This document shows positions 33,644-42,254 of a stretch of 64,000 nucleotides of DNA, in pieces. The position numbers and the translations under genes were made by a program. The stretch comes from CAUZWH01 sp965247665. Lineage in GTDB: Bacteria; Pseudomonadota; Alphaproteobacteria; SHVV01. Numbering within the stretch: position 1 is the first letter of the stretch; each line of letters begins with the position of its first letter. The stretch covers positions 1,116,001 to 1,180,000 of the forward strand of contig CBDFHH010000005.1 in assembly GCA_965247665.1 (NCBI GenBank), in the 5' to 3' direction. Below the pieces are notes generated by a model, which was given only the letters and a program-made list of their open reading frames with translations, searched no databases and had not been told where the DNA came from.

Positions 33644-34267
33644 ATGGCCGACCGAATTCCGATCTACCGTGGCAAGATTGACTGGGCGGGGGAAAACCCC
33701 GGCATGTTTCTGCGCGAAACCGCCGACGGGCCGTTCATTACCAGGATGGTGTTCTTTCGCATCGTCATTTCCAAGTTCGGGCGCGGCACGGTTCTCGTCC
33801 TGGTCGAAGATTCCGACCGAGCCAACCCACCGGACGACGTCTGCAACATCGTGCTGGCGGATAACGACCCGCTCGCGCGCTATCTGGTCGACGAGTTCTG
33901 CACGCAGTTCGGCGCGTTTCGCGGTATCGCGGCGCTCGACGGGCTGCGCTATCTGCCGTTGACCGAAGCCGCCACCTCGGGCGACGGCTTGTCGTCGTAT
34001 AAGGAGACGCTGAAGAGCAACGAGATGACGGTCGAACTCAATTGGAACGATCTCGGCGAACCGTTTGCCGTTGAGTTGCCGACCGACCGATCAGCCACCG
34101 GCCGCCACGAAATGTTCAGCATGTTCGTCGAATCGCGCGACGCCTCGATCCTCGTCGATGGCCGCCGTCTGGCCGGCAAAGCGTTTCCGCGCGACTTCCA
34201 GGGGCGCGAGACGAGCTCGGCGTTTCTAGCGTTTTGCGAGGCCTGGTTACTGCCGGACGCCGAGTAG
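33644..34267 (+). CDS. unrecognised 207-residue protein
   Basis: No family recognised. The protein is soluble, without signal peptide or membrane segment. It opens MADRIPIYRGKIDWAGENPG and contains VVSKF-like strands (FFRIVISKFGRGTVLVLVED), a mixed middle with CTQFGAFRGIAALDGLRYLP, and an acidic end. Codon use matches its neighbours, and a 39-bp gap to the ATPase and 23-bp gap to the DUF1116 gene place it in the operon. Its position suggests it works with the DUF1116 protein or the transporter. Confidence 0.7.
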   Translation: MADRIPIYRGKIDWAGENPGMFLRETADGPFITRMVFFRIVISKFGRGTVLVLVEDSDRANPPDDVCNIVLADNDPLARYLVDEFCTQFGAFRGIAALDGLRYLPLTEAATSGDGLSSYKETLKSNEMTVELNWNDLGEPFAVELPTDRSATGRHEMFSMFVESRDASILVDGRRLAGKAFPRDFQGRETSSAFLAFCEAWLLPDAE

Positions 34268-34290
34268 CCGTCGCGCAACGAGCAACCGCG

Positions 34291-35481
34291 GTGCACAAGG
34301 CCGACCAACGCGGTGTCGCGCGCATGTTGGCGGTGCAGCCGGCGCTCACCGGCTTGGCCCGCGCCGCCGATGCGATCCCTCTTGCCGACAAGACGCTGTT
34401 GCATGCGGGACCGCCTTTCGAAAGGGCCGACGAAGTCGTCACGCCGATCTTCCACTCGGCGCTCCTGGCCGCAGTGTTCGAAGGCTGGGCCGAGGATTTT
34501 GCGGCGGCGGCAGATCTTATCCGCGGCGGTGGCATTGCCTTCGAAGCCGCCCAGGACCATCGCACGGTGACGCCGCTGGCCGCAGTCGTGTCGCCGTCGA
34601 TGCAGGTCCAGATGATCGAGGATCTGAGTGACCGGTCGCGCAAAGTCTTCGCCCCGCTCAACGGCGGTGCCGGAGCAGCGATGCGTTTCGGTATCTGTAC
34701 CCAGGAGGTGTTCGACAAGGTCGAATGGCTCAACCAGCGGCTCGCCCCGGTGCTGGCCTCGGGTTTGAACGAGCCCCTTGAACTCGTGCCCCTGGCTGAC
34801 CACGGCATTCACAATGGCGACGACTGTCATGGACGCTGCGCCGCTGCCACCGAGGCGCTGCGCCTCCAGCTCGCCGACCGGCTCGGCGGCGATCTTGCGA
34901 CCGACGGCGTCGACGATTTCCTGTCGATCTCGCCACCGTTTTTCCTTAATCTGTGGATGGCGGCGTCAAAGTGCATCATGGCGGCGGCGGTCGGCGAAAA
35001 CGATTGCAGCCTGGTCACGGCAATGGCCGGCAACGGCGTCGAAACCGGCCTGCAGATCGCCGGCCTGCCGGGCCGCTGGTTCACCGCGCCCGCCGAGCCG
35101 CCCCAAGGCAAACTCCGGGCGGGGCACGGCCCGCAGACCAGTCTCGGTGCGATCGGCGACAGTGCCGTCGTCGAAGCCCTTGGTCTCGGCGCGCTGATCT
35201 GGTTCCGCTACGCCCCGGATCTGATCGAGGGTCTCGAAGAATTTCTGCCGCCCGATGGCAGCGAATGCGCGGGTCAATTGCTGGTTGCAGACCATCCCGG
35301 CTTCACCGACCCCGCGCCGCGGGTCGGCCTCAGCGCGCGGGCCGTACGCGAGCATGGCCTCGCGCCGATCGTCAGCCTCGGCGTGGTACACAAGGACGGC
35401 ACCGAGGGCGTGTTGGGCCGCGGCGTCTATGTGCCGCCGCCCGATCCTTACATCGCCGCTTGCCAAGCGCTCCCGGGGTAG
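34291..35481 (+). CDS. DUF1116 protein (AllG/YlbE-like)
   Basis: 396 residues from GTG 34291. TLLHAGPPFERADEVVTPIF (about 35-54), then PLAAVVSPSMQVQMIED, FAPLNGGAGAAMRFG, NGDDCHGRCAAAT and NLWMAASKCIMAAA are family blocks. In E. coli the DUF1116 protein YlbE (AllG), with FdrA (AllF) and the DUF2877 protein YlbF (AllH), forms oxamate carbamoyltransferase in allantoin breakdown (established). No FdrA or DUF2877 gene is visible here, so the partner set is different. The frame is open 19 codons up into the previous gene; GTG was chosen to avoid overlap. Confidence 0.88.
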   Translation: MHKADQRGVARMLAVQPALTGLARAADAIPLADKTLLHAGPPFERADEVVTPIFHSALLAAVFEGWAEDFAAAADLIRGGGIAFEAAQDHRTVTPLAAVVSPSMQVQMIEDLSDRSRKVFAPLNGGAGAAMRFGICTQEVFDKVEWLNQRLAPVLASGLNEPLELVPLADHGIHNGDDCHGRCAAATEALRLQLADRLGGDLATDGVDDFLSISPPFFLNLWMAASKCIMAAAVGENDCSLVTAMAGNGVETGLQIAGLPGRWFTAPAEPPQGKLRAGHGPQTSLGAIGDSAVVEALGLGALIWFRYAPDLIEGLEEFLPPDGSECAGQLLVADHPGFTDPAPRVGLSARAVREHGLAPIVSLGVVHKDGTEGVLGRGVYVPPPDPYIAACQALPG

Positions 35482-35486
35482 CGGCC

Positions 35487-36851
35487 GTGAATAGCGAGGC
35501 CGACCCCGCCGAACGGCGCGTCACGCTGCATGCGCCCTATAGCGGTTACCACGCGACCCGAATTCCGCCGCCCGACCCGGAGCTAACCGCAATCGAGCCG
35601 GGAACTCCGTGCGGCGCATATTTTCGCCGCTGCTGGCATCCGGTCGCGCTTAGCAGCGAGCTCGGCGAACTGCCGCTGGCCGTGCGTATCCTCGGCGAAG
35701 ATCTGGTGCTCTATCGCGATTCCGGGGGCGCGCTCGGACTGCTCGGCCGTCACTGCGCCCATCGCGGCGCGTCGCTCGAATTCGGCATCGTCGAGGAGCG
35801 GGGGCTGCGTTGCTGTTACCACGGTTGGCTCTACGGCACCGACGGCACGGTTCTCGAAGTGCCCGGCGAGCCGGAAGGCAACCGGATCGCCGGGCGCCTG
35901 GGGCATCTCGCCTACCCCACGCACGAATATCGCGGCCTGATCTTCGCCTACTTCGGCAAATCCGGCGAACGACCGGGGTTTCCCGTGTTCGACACCTTCG
36001 AGTTGCCCGACAACAAGCTGGTCCCCTACGCCATCACCCAACCCTGTAACTGGTTGCAGGTGCAGGAAAACGCGATGGATCCGGTCCATGCGGTCTACCT
36101 GCACGCGCGGGTCAACGAAGTGCAGCTGAGCGGGCCATGGCGCGAGATGCCGACCTTGGAGTTCTTCGCGTGCGGCGATTCGATGTACTACATCACCGGC
36201 CGCCGGGTCGGTGACATGGTATGGATCCGCAGCGGCGAGATCATCTTCCCCAATTTGGTGCAGACCGGGTCGTTGTGGGAGGAGGCCCGCGCCGAGCGCT
36301 TCTTTTCACGCGTTAGCCTCAGCCGCTGGGACGTGCCGGTTGACGACACCCACACCATGGCGATCGGCTGGCGTCACTTCAACGCTACCGTCGATCCCGA
36401 GGGTCGGGGTCGCGAAGATTTGTGCGGCCGCGGCAGCGTCGACTTCCCCGGTCAGACCGGCAATCGCCCCTACGAGCAACGTCAGCGCGATCCCGGCGAC
36501 TGGGACGCCCAGTGCTCGCAGCGGCCGATCGCGATCCACGGCGCGGAACATTTGGGTGCAACCGATCGCGGAGTCGCCCTGCACCGCCAGTTCATCCGCA
36601 AGGCCATCGCCGGCGACATTCATTCCAGCGGCGCGGCGGAACGCAAGCGCAATGCCGACGGTCTGGTGCCAACGCACTCGCACGATACCATCCTCTACAT
36701 GCCTGCGGCGCCGGGCGGCGACGACCGCGAATTGCTGACGGAACTCGGACGCGGGGTGCTCGATGCGATCCTGTCGGGCGACGAACTCGGCGGTGCCGCG
36801 CGCCAGGCGCATATCGAGCGACGACTCGGCTCCCTCTCCAAACGCGGATAG
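35487..36851 (+). CDS. Rieske non-haem iron oxygenase, second of a related pair
   Basis: 454 residues from GTG 35487. Rieske motif C90-x-H92-x16-C109-x2-H112 (HCAHRG ... CCYHGW), iron site ENAMDPVHAVYLH. It parallels the oxygenase at 28.3 kb along its whole length, for example GAYFRRCWHPV versus GEYFRRFWLPV and LAVRILGEDLVLYRD versus LALRILGEDLVLFRD, so the two are paralogues with probably related substrates. It follows the DUF1116 gene by 5 bp. A longer frame upstream is the shadow of that gene. No electron-transfer partner is near. Confidence 0.93.
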   Translation: MNSEADPAERRVTLHAPYSGYHATRIPPPDPELTAIEPGTPCGAYFRRCWHPVALSSELGELPLAVRILGEDLVLYRDSGGALGLLGRHCAHRGASLEFGIVEERGLRCCYHGWLYGTDGTVLEVPGEPEGNRIAGRLGHLAYPTHEYRGLIFAYFGKSGERPGFPVFDTFELPDNKLVPYAITQPCNWLQVQENAMDPVHAVYLHARVNEVQLSGPWREMPTLEFFACGDSMYYITGRRVGDMVWIRSGEIIFPNLVQTGSLWEEARAERFFSRVSLSRWDVPVDDTHTMAIGWRHFNATVDPEGRGREDLCGRGSVDFPGQTGNRPYEQRQRDPGDWDAQCSQRPIAIHGAEHLGATDRGVALHRQFIRKAIAGDIHSSGAAERKRNADGLVPTHSHDTILYMPAAPGGDDRELLTELGRGVLDAILSGDELGGAARQAHIERRLGSLSKRG

Positions 36852-36910
36852 GCGCGGCAGGCTGGAGAGCGCGGACGGTTTTCTGATATGAGTCGGTAAG
36901 GAGGCGCGCG

Positions 36911-37888
36911 GTGAACGACGTCGCTCGACCGGAACATCAGCCCCCGACCACGATTCAAGCGTCACGCGATGTACGCCGGATTGTCGGCGCGGGCAACATC
37001 GACCCGCTGACCAAGCGCAAGAACGGCCCCGGCCTGGTGTTCGCTTCGGGCCACGCCGCGCTGCTCTGCGCCACCGGCTACCTGTTGTGGTCGTCGCTCG
37101 GCACCTGGTGGGTGATCCCGGCGACTTTTCTGCACGGGACCATCATTTCGCATCTGTTCGCGCCCCACCATGAGGCGATCCATGGCACGTCGTTCGCGTC
37201 GCGCCCGCTCAATACCGGCCTGACCTGGATCACCGGTCTGATCCTGATGCTGCCGCCGACCGCGTTCCAGTACGAGCACGCCGATCACCACACCTACACC
37301 CAGAACATCGAGCGCGATCCGCAGATGATCCCGATCGGCGAGCGGCTGGGCGGCTATTTCTACTACACCTCGTCGATCCCCTATTTTCAGGGCATCTTCA
37401 CCAACCTGTTGCTAAATGCGGTGGGACGCGTGACTCCACCTACGGCGCGCAGCGTGCCGGAGAGCGCACGCGGTCAGGTGCAGCGGGATGCGCTGCTGTT
37501 TTGGACGGTCTATGCCGGGCTTGCCCTCGGTTCCGTTATTCTCGAGACCTGGGCAGTCGCCATCTTGTGGCTGATCCCGCGCCTGGTCGGCGAACCGATC
37601 GAGCGAATCATCCGCATGTCCGAGCATGTCGGCTGCGCCCGCACCGAGGACATGCTGGTCAACACGCGTACGGTGCTGACCTGGGCGCCGCTTCGCTGGT
37701 TGTCGTGGAACATGGCGCTGCACACCGCGCACCATGCCATCCCGCAGGTGCCGTTCCATGCGTTGCCGCGGTTGCACGGCTTGATCGAACCGCACATCGC
37801 CGACCTCCGGTACGGCTATCTCGAAACCGTACGTTTCCACTTAGAAAATGCACGGCGCAACGGCACCGACGCGGCGCCGGCGGCGTGA
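36911..37888 (+). CDS. membrane fatty-acid-desaturase-family enzyme
   Basis: 325 residues with four or so membrane segments and the three histidine boxes of diiron desaturases/hydroxylases: HHEAIHG (about 78-84), HADHHTY (about 120-126) and HTAHHAI (about 275-281). GTG at 36911 has AAGGAGGC eight bases upstream. The family inserts double bonds or hydroxyls into acyl chains, carotenoids or alkylamines using O2. In this operon it more likely oxidises a pathway substrate than membrane lipids; inferred from context only. Confidence 0.9.
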   Translation: MNDVARPEHQPPTTIQASRDVRRIVGAGNIDPLTKRKNGPGLVFASGHAALLCATGYLLWSSLGTWWVIPATFLHGTIISHLFAPHHEAIHGTSFASRPLNTGLTWITGLILMLPPTAFQYEHADHHTYTQNIERDPQMIPIGERLGGYFYYTSSIPYFQGIFTNLLLNAVGRVTPPTARSVPESARGQVQRDALLFWTVYAGLALGSVILETWAVAILWLIPRLVGEPIERIIRMSEHVGCARTEDMLVNTRTVLTWAPLRWLSWNMALHTAHHAIPQVPFHALPRLHGLIEPHIADLRYGYLETVRFHLENARRNGTDAAPAA

Positions 37889-37907
37889 CAACCACCGGAG
37901 CGGAGAG

Positions 37908-39251
37908 ATGAAAACGCCAGACGCCGACCGGGTGACGCGGCTTACGGTCGGGGACCAGCGCGCGATCTCGGCCAGCAATCGCCGTCTCGACCGCAAGTTC
38001 TCGCGCCTGCGCGGCATCGTCCCGCACATCGTCGATCTCTCCTGCCGCGAAGCAAGCCTGCCGGCGTCCTACGGCCATACGCTCGACGACAAGAAGAAGC
38101 TGCTCAAGCTGGCCAAGGAGTTCGGTTTCAAGGACATCGCCGTGTCCAGCTTCTTTAACTTCGTAAATATCGACGAGGTGTTTGCGCGCCATCTCAAAGA
38201 GACCGGCGATAGCATGGACGGCTACTTCTCCAACGTCATGATCGTAAAGACCGAAGCCGGTCGACCTCTCAAGCCCAGCTACGGCATGCAGAGGATCGCC
38301 GAGATCGGCATTCCCAACGTGTTGATGCTGATGGAGATCCGCCCGCGTACCATCATCGGCGGCGGGCGCAGCTACGACGATGTGTTTCGCGATATCGTGC
38401 AAAGCGTTGCTTATCTGCGCGAGGTTGCGCTGCCGAGCCCGAACGAGCGGCGCGGTCGCATCTACGCCCGCATCCTCGATATCTTCGATGCCTGGGAGGA
38501 AGATCCGCAAATCGTCGTACGAGCGCTCAAGCTGCTGCGCGCGCTGCCTGTCAACGCGGTGATTTTCGAGGACGTTCGGGGCACGCACTTCCCGTTCCAA
38601 ACCGCCGAGCTTGTCAAGCTCATCCGCCGCTATACGCCCGAAGACCGGGTCGTTCTCGTTCACCCGCATTCGGGCAACGGCATGGAGGATGCGACCGTGA
38701 TCGAAGCCGTGCTGGCCGGCGCCGACGGGATCTGGGCCGGCTTCACGCCGCACGCCGCCCAGGGCGCCCACGGTTCCTCGCTGATGCTGCTCAGCAATCT
38801 CGTCCGTGCCGGCAACCCCCATATCGAGAAGATGTATCGCTTCAAACGTCTGGCCGCCATCGCCGACCGCATGTCCCGCATCCACATGGGCGAAGCCATC
38901 CACAAGGATCACCCGGTCATCGGCGAGCGCGCCTATCGCTACATCGACGAAGGCTTTGTGCAGACCGACCAACCGTGCGATCTCGATCCCGTGCGCATCG
39001 GCCGCGCGCCCGACTATCGGATTACACCGGCGCACAGCAATCCGTGGGTGATCGCGCGACGTCTGCGGCAGCTGGGCTATCCCAAGCGTTTGTGGGGCGA
39101 CAAGGCGTTTATCCGAGAGATCCGTATTCTCATGGCCGAAGCCAACATCGCGGGGCAGCGAATCGAATTCGATCAGCCCAACGAAACGGCCAAGCTGGTC
39201 GATGCCGCGCGCCGCCGCCACAGCGGTCGTGATCGGGTCGCCGCCGACTAG
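37908..39251 (+). CDS. DRE-TIM metallolyase-like (HMGL/pyruvate carboxyltransferase) enzyme
   Basis: 447 residues. The opening IVDLSCREASLPASYG gives the DRE-like Asp-Arg-Glu motif (DxxCRE), and LVHPHSGNGMEDATVIEAVL followed by AGADGIWAGF carries the HxH metal ligands typical of HMG-CoA lyase, isopropylmalate synthase and related aldolases. RILDIFDAWEEDPQ and a C-terminal extension after about 340 are unusual for HMG-CoA lyase (about 300). A carbon-carbon bond lyase or synthase acting on a CoA or keto-acid intermediate is likely. ATG 37908 follows GGAGCGGAGAG; 20 bp from the desaturase gene. Confidence 0.8.
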   Translation: MKTPDADRVTRLTVGDQRAISASNRRLDRKFSRLRGIVPHIVDLSCREASLPASYGHTLDDKKKLLKLAKEFGFKDIAVSSFFNFVNIDEVFARHLKETGDSMDGYFSNVMIVKTEAGRPLKPSYGMQRIAEIGIPNVLMLMEIRPRTIIGGGRSYDDVFRDIVQSVAYLREVALPSPNERRGRIYARILDIFDAWEEDPQIVVRALKLLRALPVNAVIFEDVRGTHFPFQTAELVKLIRRYTPEDRVVLVHPHSGNGMEDATVIEAVLAGADGIWAGFTPHAAQGAHGSSLMLLSNLVRAGNPHIEKMYRFKRLAAIADRMSRIHMGEAIHKDHPVIGERAYRYIDEGFVQTDQPCDLDPVRIGRAPDYRITPAHSNPWVIARRLRQLGYPKRLWGDKAFIREIRILMAEANIAGQRIEFDQPNETAKLVDAARRRHSGRDRVAAD

Positions 39252-39266
39252 AACGAAGGGGGAGCA

Positions 39267-39641
39267 ATGACGAACGAAACGAAATCGCCGGCCGAGGTCG
39301 CCGCCGCATACACCGGAGCGGTACGCGCCGGCGATCTCGAGGCCCTGCGTGCGTTGTTTGCCGACGATGCCGAGATGGTGTGCCGACCGCTCGACGACTG
39401 GGTACCGACCGGGCGCATGACCGGCGCCGACAACATCGTCGAGTTCTACGGCAAGCTGCTGGACGCCTGGGGCGGCGCCGACCCGCACCCCGGAGAGATG
39501 ATGGTGGTGGGAAACCGCGTCGCGGTGGAAATCGAAGCCCACCACGCCGAATTCATCGACGAAGTCGCCGACTTCTTCACTATCGAGGGCGGCAAGATCA
39601 AGCGAATCGCGATCTACTCGGGCCCGCAGCGGCCGAAGTAA
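39267..39641 (+). CDS. NTF2-like (SnoaL-type) small protein
   Basis: 124 residues. AAAYTGAVRAGDLEALRALF followed by DDAEMVCRPLDDWVPTG, then a curved sheet ending IEGGKIKRIAIYSG, is the cone-shaped NTF2 fold. Members are isomerases, dehydratases, hydrolases or small accessory subunits. It is the last plus-strand gene of the run that starts at 23.4 kb, 15 bp after the DRE-TIM gene with AAGGGGGAG upstream. Function cannot be assigned. Confidence 0.85.
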   Translation: MTNETKSPAEVAAAYTGAVRAGDLEALRALFADDAEMVCRPLDDWVPTGRMTGADNIVEFYGKLLDAWGGADPHPGEMMVVGNRVAVEIEAHHAEFIDEVADFFTIEGGKIKRIAIYSGPQRPK

Positions 39642-39665
39642 CCGGCGATTGGGCGGCTGCGCCTC

Positions 39666-40433
39666 CTACATCGACGCCGTCATGCCACCATCGACGACCA
39701 GCACGTGACCGTTGACGTAGGAGCTCGCCGGTGACGCGAGAAAAACCAATGCACCGCTCAGCTCTTCCGGCTGTCCCCAGCGGCGCATGGGCGTGCGTCC
39801 CTTGAGCCAGCCATCGAATTCCGGATCGGCGGCAAGGTGCTTGGTCATCTCGGTTGAGAAATATCCCGGGGCGATGGCGTTGGCGGTGACGCCGCGCGCG
39901 CCGAACTCGACGGCGAGCGCCTTGGTCAGGCCTGCGAGCCCGTGTTTGGACGCGATATAGGACGAGATGATCGGCCGGGCGATGAACGAGGCGATCGAGG
40001 CGGTGCTGATGATGCGCCCGTAGCCCGCCTTGAGCATCGGCCGGGCCGCTTCGCGCGCGAGGTAGAAGCACGAGTTTAGATTGACGTCCATGACGTAGCG
40101 CCAATCCTCGGTCGGGTAATCCTCGAGCGGCGCCCGCCGCGCCAAGCCGGCATTGTTGACCAGGATATCCAGCCGACCGTGCTCCTCGGTAATATCGGCG
40201 ATTGCCGCGATCGAAGCCGCTTCGTCGGTCACATCGAACGCGCGCACCGAAACCGATAACCCGGCGTCCGTGAAGCGTTTCTCGTTGGCGGCCAGCGCCG
40301 CTTGGTCGCGGCCATTGAGCACCACGTGGGCGCCGGCTTGCGCCAGCGCTTCGGCCAGCGTCTCGCCGAGGCCGCGCGATGAGCCGGTCACGAGCGCGAC
40401 CCGCTCTGCGAGTGAGAACATGTCCAGGGTCAT
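39666..40433 (-). CDS. short-chain dehydrogenase/reductase
   Basis: 255 residues. Cofactor motif TGSSRGLG (about 16-23), NNAG (about 93-96), catalytic Ser in TASIASF and Y-x3-K as YIASKHG (about 158-164). IAPGYFSTEMTKHL is the usual substrate loop and resembles gluconate-5-dehydrogenase-type SDRs. It follows the FAH-family gene by 28 bp on the minus strand and is convergent with the NTF2-like gene. It probably oxidises or reduces a hydroxyl on a pathway intermediate. Confidence 0.92.
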   Translation of the reverse strand: MTLDMFSLAERVALVTGSSRGLGETLAEALAQAGAHVVLNGRDQAALAANEKRFTDAGLSVSVRAFDVTDEAASIAAIADITEEHGRLDILVNNAGLARRAPLEDYPTEDWRYVMDVNLNSCFYLAREAARPMLKAGYGRIISTASIASFIARPIISSYIASKHGLAGLTKALAVEFGARGVTANAIAPGYFSTEMTKHLAADPEFDGWLKGRTPMRRWGQPEELSGALVFLASPASSYVNGHVLVVDGGMTASM

Positions 40434-40461
40434 CGGCCCGGTTTTTCTCGGTTCCTTGGCG

Positions 40462-41310
40462 CTACGCTTCCGCTTCGATCGGGTTGCGCAGCACCCCGAT
40501 CTTGGAAATATCGACTTCGATCACATCGCCCGGCTTCATCCACAGCGGCGGCGTGCGCGCCAGCGCTACGCCCGACGGCGTCCCGGTCGCAATCACGTCG
40601 CCGGGCATCAAATCGGTAAAGGTCGAGCAATAGCTGATGATGCGGCGCACGGAATAGGTCATGTCGTCCGTGTCGGTATGCTGCACGACCTCGCCGTTGA
40701 GCCGGGTTTCGAGCACCAATTGCTGCGGATCGGGGATCTCGTCCGCCGTCGTCATCCACGGCCCACAGGCTCCCGATCGGGGGAAGTTCTTGCCCGGCGT
40801 GAACTGGATGGTGTGCCGCTGCCAGTCGCGCACGCTACCGTCGTTGAAGCAGGTGTAGCCCGCAACGATGCCGAGCGCGTCGTCTTCGCTGAGATAACGG
40901 CCGTGCCTGCCGATGACGATCGCCAGCTCTCCCTCGTAATCGTAGCGTTCGGAAATCTTGGGCCGGATCATCGGCTGATTGTGGCCGACCTGAGAGCTGG
41001 GAAAGCGCACGAATATGGTCGGGTACTGGGTCTTGTCGCGCCCGGCCTCGATTCGATGGGCCTCGTAGTTGAGACCCACGCAAAGGATTTTGCCCGGATC
41101 GGGTATCGGTGGCAGGAATTCGACGTCGAAGCCGGCATCGACGGATTCGCCGTCGGCGGCAGCCCGTATTTCGTCCAGGGAATCAGCTTCGAGAACCGCT
41201 CGCAGATCGGAATATTTGTCGCCAAGCGCCTTGTTGACGGTGATCAGACCATCATCCGACACCACGCCGAATGCAGGATTCCCGCTCTGTAGATAACTCG
41301 CGATTTTCAT
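40462..41310 (-). CDS. fumarylacetoacetate hydrolase family protein
   Basis: 282 residues. ILCVGLNYEAHRIEAG, the metal-ligand segment YDYEGELAIVIG (Glu pair) and CFNDGSVRDWQ (Asp), then GDVIATGTPSGVALARTPP are the C-terminal FAH-fold blocks. Relatives hydrolyse C-C bonds in beta-diketones or decarboxylate oxaloacetate-like compounds (e.g. in homogentisate, homoprotocatechuate and 2-oxo-hept-4-ene pathways). ATG 41310 has GGGGATTACC upstream. It starts a two-gene unit with the SDR and is divergent from the alpha/beta hydrolase. Confidence 0.93.
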   Translation of the reverse strand: MKIASYLQSGNPAFGVVSDDGLITVNKALGDKYSDLRAVLEADSLDEIRAAADGESVDAGFDVEFLPPIPDPGKILCVGLNYEAHRIEAGRDKTQYPTIFVRFPSSQVGHNQPMIRPKISERYDYEGELAIVIGRHGRYLSEDDALGIVAGYTCFNDGSVRDWQRHTIQFTPGKNFPRSGACGPWMTTADEIPDPQQLVLETRLNGEVVQHTDTDDMTYSVRRIISYCSTFTDLMPGDVIATGTPSGVALARTPPLWMKPGDVIEVDISKIGVLRNPIEAEA

Positions 41311-41421
41311 GGTAATCCCCGCACCAAATGAAACGATGCCGCCGGTTATAGCTGGTTTGTGACTGTCGCGTCACACCGGCCGACCGGTGCCGCTCCAGGT
41401 AGGAAGGGGGTCGTCGCGACA

Positions 41422-42225
41422 ATGCCGATCGTACGCATTAACAACCACGACATGTATTACGAAATTCACGGCGAGGGCGATCCCCTGGTCTGCGCCGGCG
41501 GCTGGGGAACGTTCTGTCACGGCGAGGAGAAGCACGTCCCGCGCGGCCTCAGCGACCGCTATTCGGTGATTGTTTTCGATCATCGCGGGATCGGCGAGTC
41601 CGACGATGACATCTCGATTGACTCGTCGATGCGCCTGTATGCCGACGACGTCGTGGGGCTGACTCGGCATCTCGGCATCGACAGGTTCCATATGCTGGGC
41701 ATGGTCGGCATGGGCGCGTGCATCGGCCAGGAGATTGCCATCAACTATCCCGAGCGTGTGCGCAGCTTGGTCAACACCGGGTGCTGGGCTAGGGCCGACA
41801 GCCACTTCCAGAGCCAGCTCGAGATGTTCACCACGTTGCACCGCGATGTCGGGTTTTACGCCTTCCAGCTGTCGGTGGTGCTGCACTCATTCGCACCGGA
41901 ATACTTCAACCAGAAAAAAGACCTGCTGCTCGGCCCCGACGGCGGTTGGAAGGATCTGCGCGGCAAGTTCGGCGCCCACGAGCGTTTCGTGAACGCCTGC
42001 ATCAAGCACGACACGGTCGATCGCCTCGACCGAATCAAGGCGCCAATGCTCGTGGTTCATGCCGGGCGCGACATGGTCACCGCGCCTCGGCTGACCATTC
42101 CCATCGAGAAAGGCGTACCCGGAGCCGAGGGCGTGATGATGGAAGACGTTGCCCATGTCGTCGCCGGCAAGGAGCAGAAAATCCGGTTTTGTAATACGCT
42201 GCTCGATTGGTTCGCCAAACACTGA
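41422..42225 (+). CDS. alpha/beta hydrolase fold protein lacking the nucleophile serine
   Basis: 267 residues from ATG 41422 (MPIVRINNHDMYYEIHGEGD). The fold is clear: IVFDHRGIGESD, ACIGQEIAINYPERVRSLVN, MLVVHAGRDMVTAP (acid) and the His in VMMEDVAHVVAGKE. The nucleophile elbow, normally G-x-S-x-G-G, reads LGMVGMGACIG with Gly where Ser should be; a Cys lies three residues on, out of register. It could be a non-hydrolytic member or use another residue. It opens a plus-strand unit with the CoA transferase, 29 bp on. Confidence 0.85.
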   Translation: MPIVRINNHDMYYEIHGEGDPLVCAGGWGTFCHGEEKHVPRGLSDRYSVIVFDHRGIGESDDDISIDSSMRLYADDVVGLTRHLGIDRFHMLGMVGMGACIGQEIAINYPERVRSLVNTGCWARADSHFQSQLEMFTTLHRDVGFYAFQLSVVLHSFAPEYFNQKKDLLLGPDGGWKDLRGKFGAHERFVNACIKHDTVDRLDRIKAPMLVVHAGRDMVTAPRLTIPIEKGVPGAEGVMMEDVAHVVAGKEQKIRFCNTLLDWFAKH

Positions 42226-42254
42226 CGTGCACGTCCTGTCCGCAGGAGGAAAGG

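Noticed and set aside
34953..35486. A long upstream extension of the second Rieske oxygenase frame inside the DUF1116 gene.
   Set aside because: The extension is Arg/Gly-rich shadow sequence; the GTG at 35487 gives the same N-terminal length as the paralogue.
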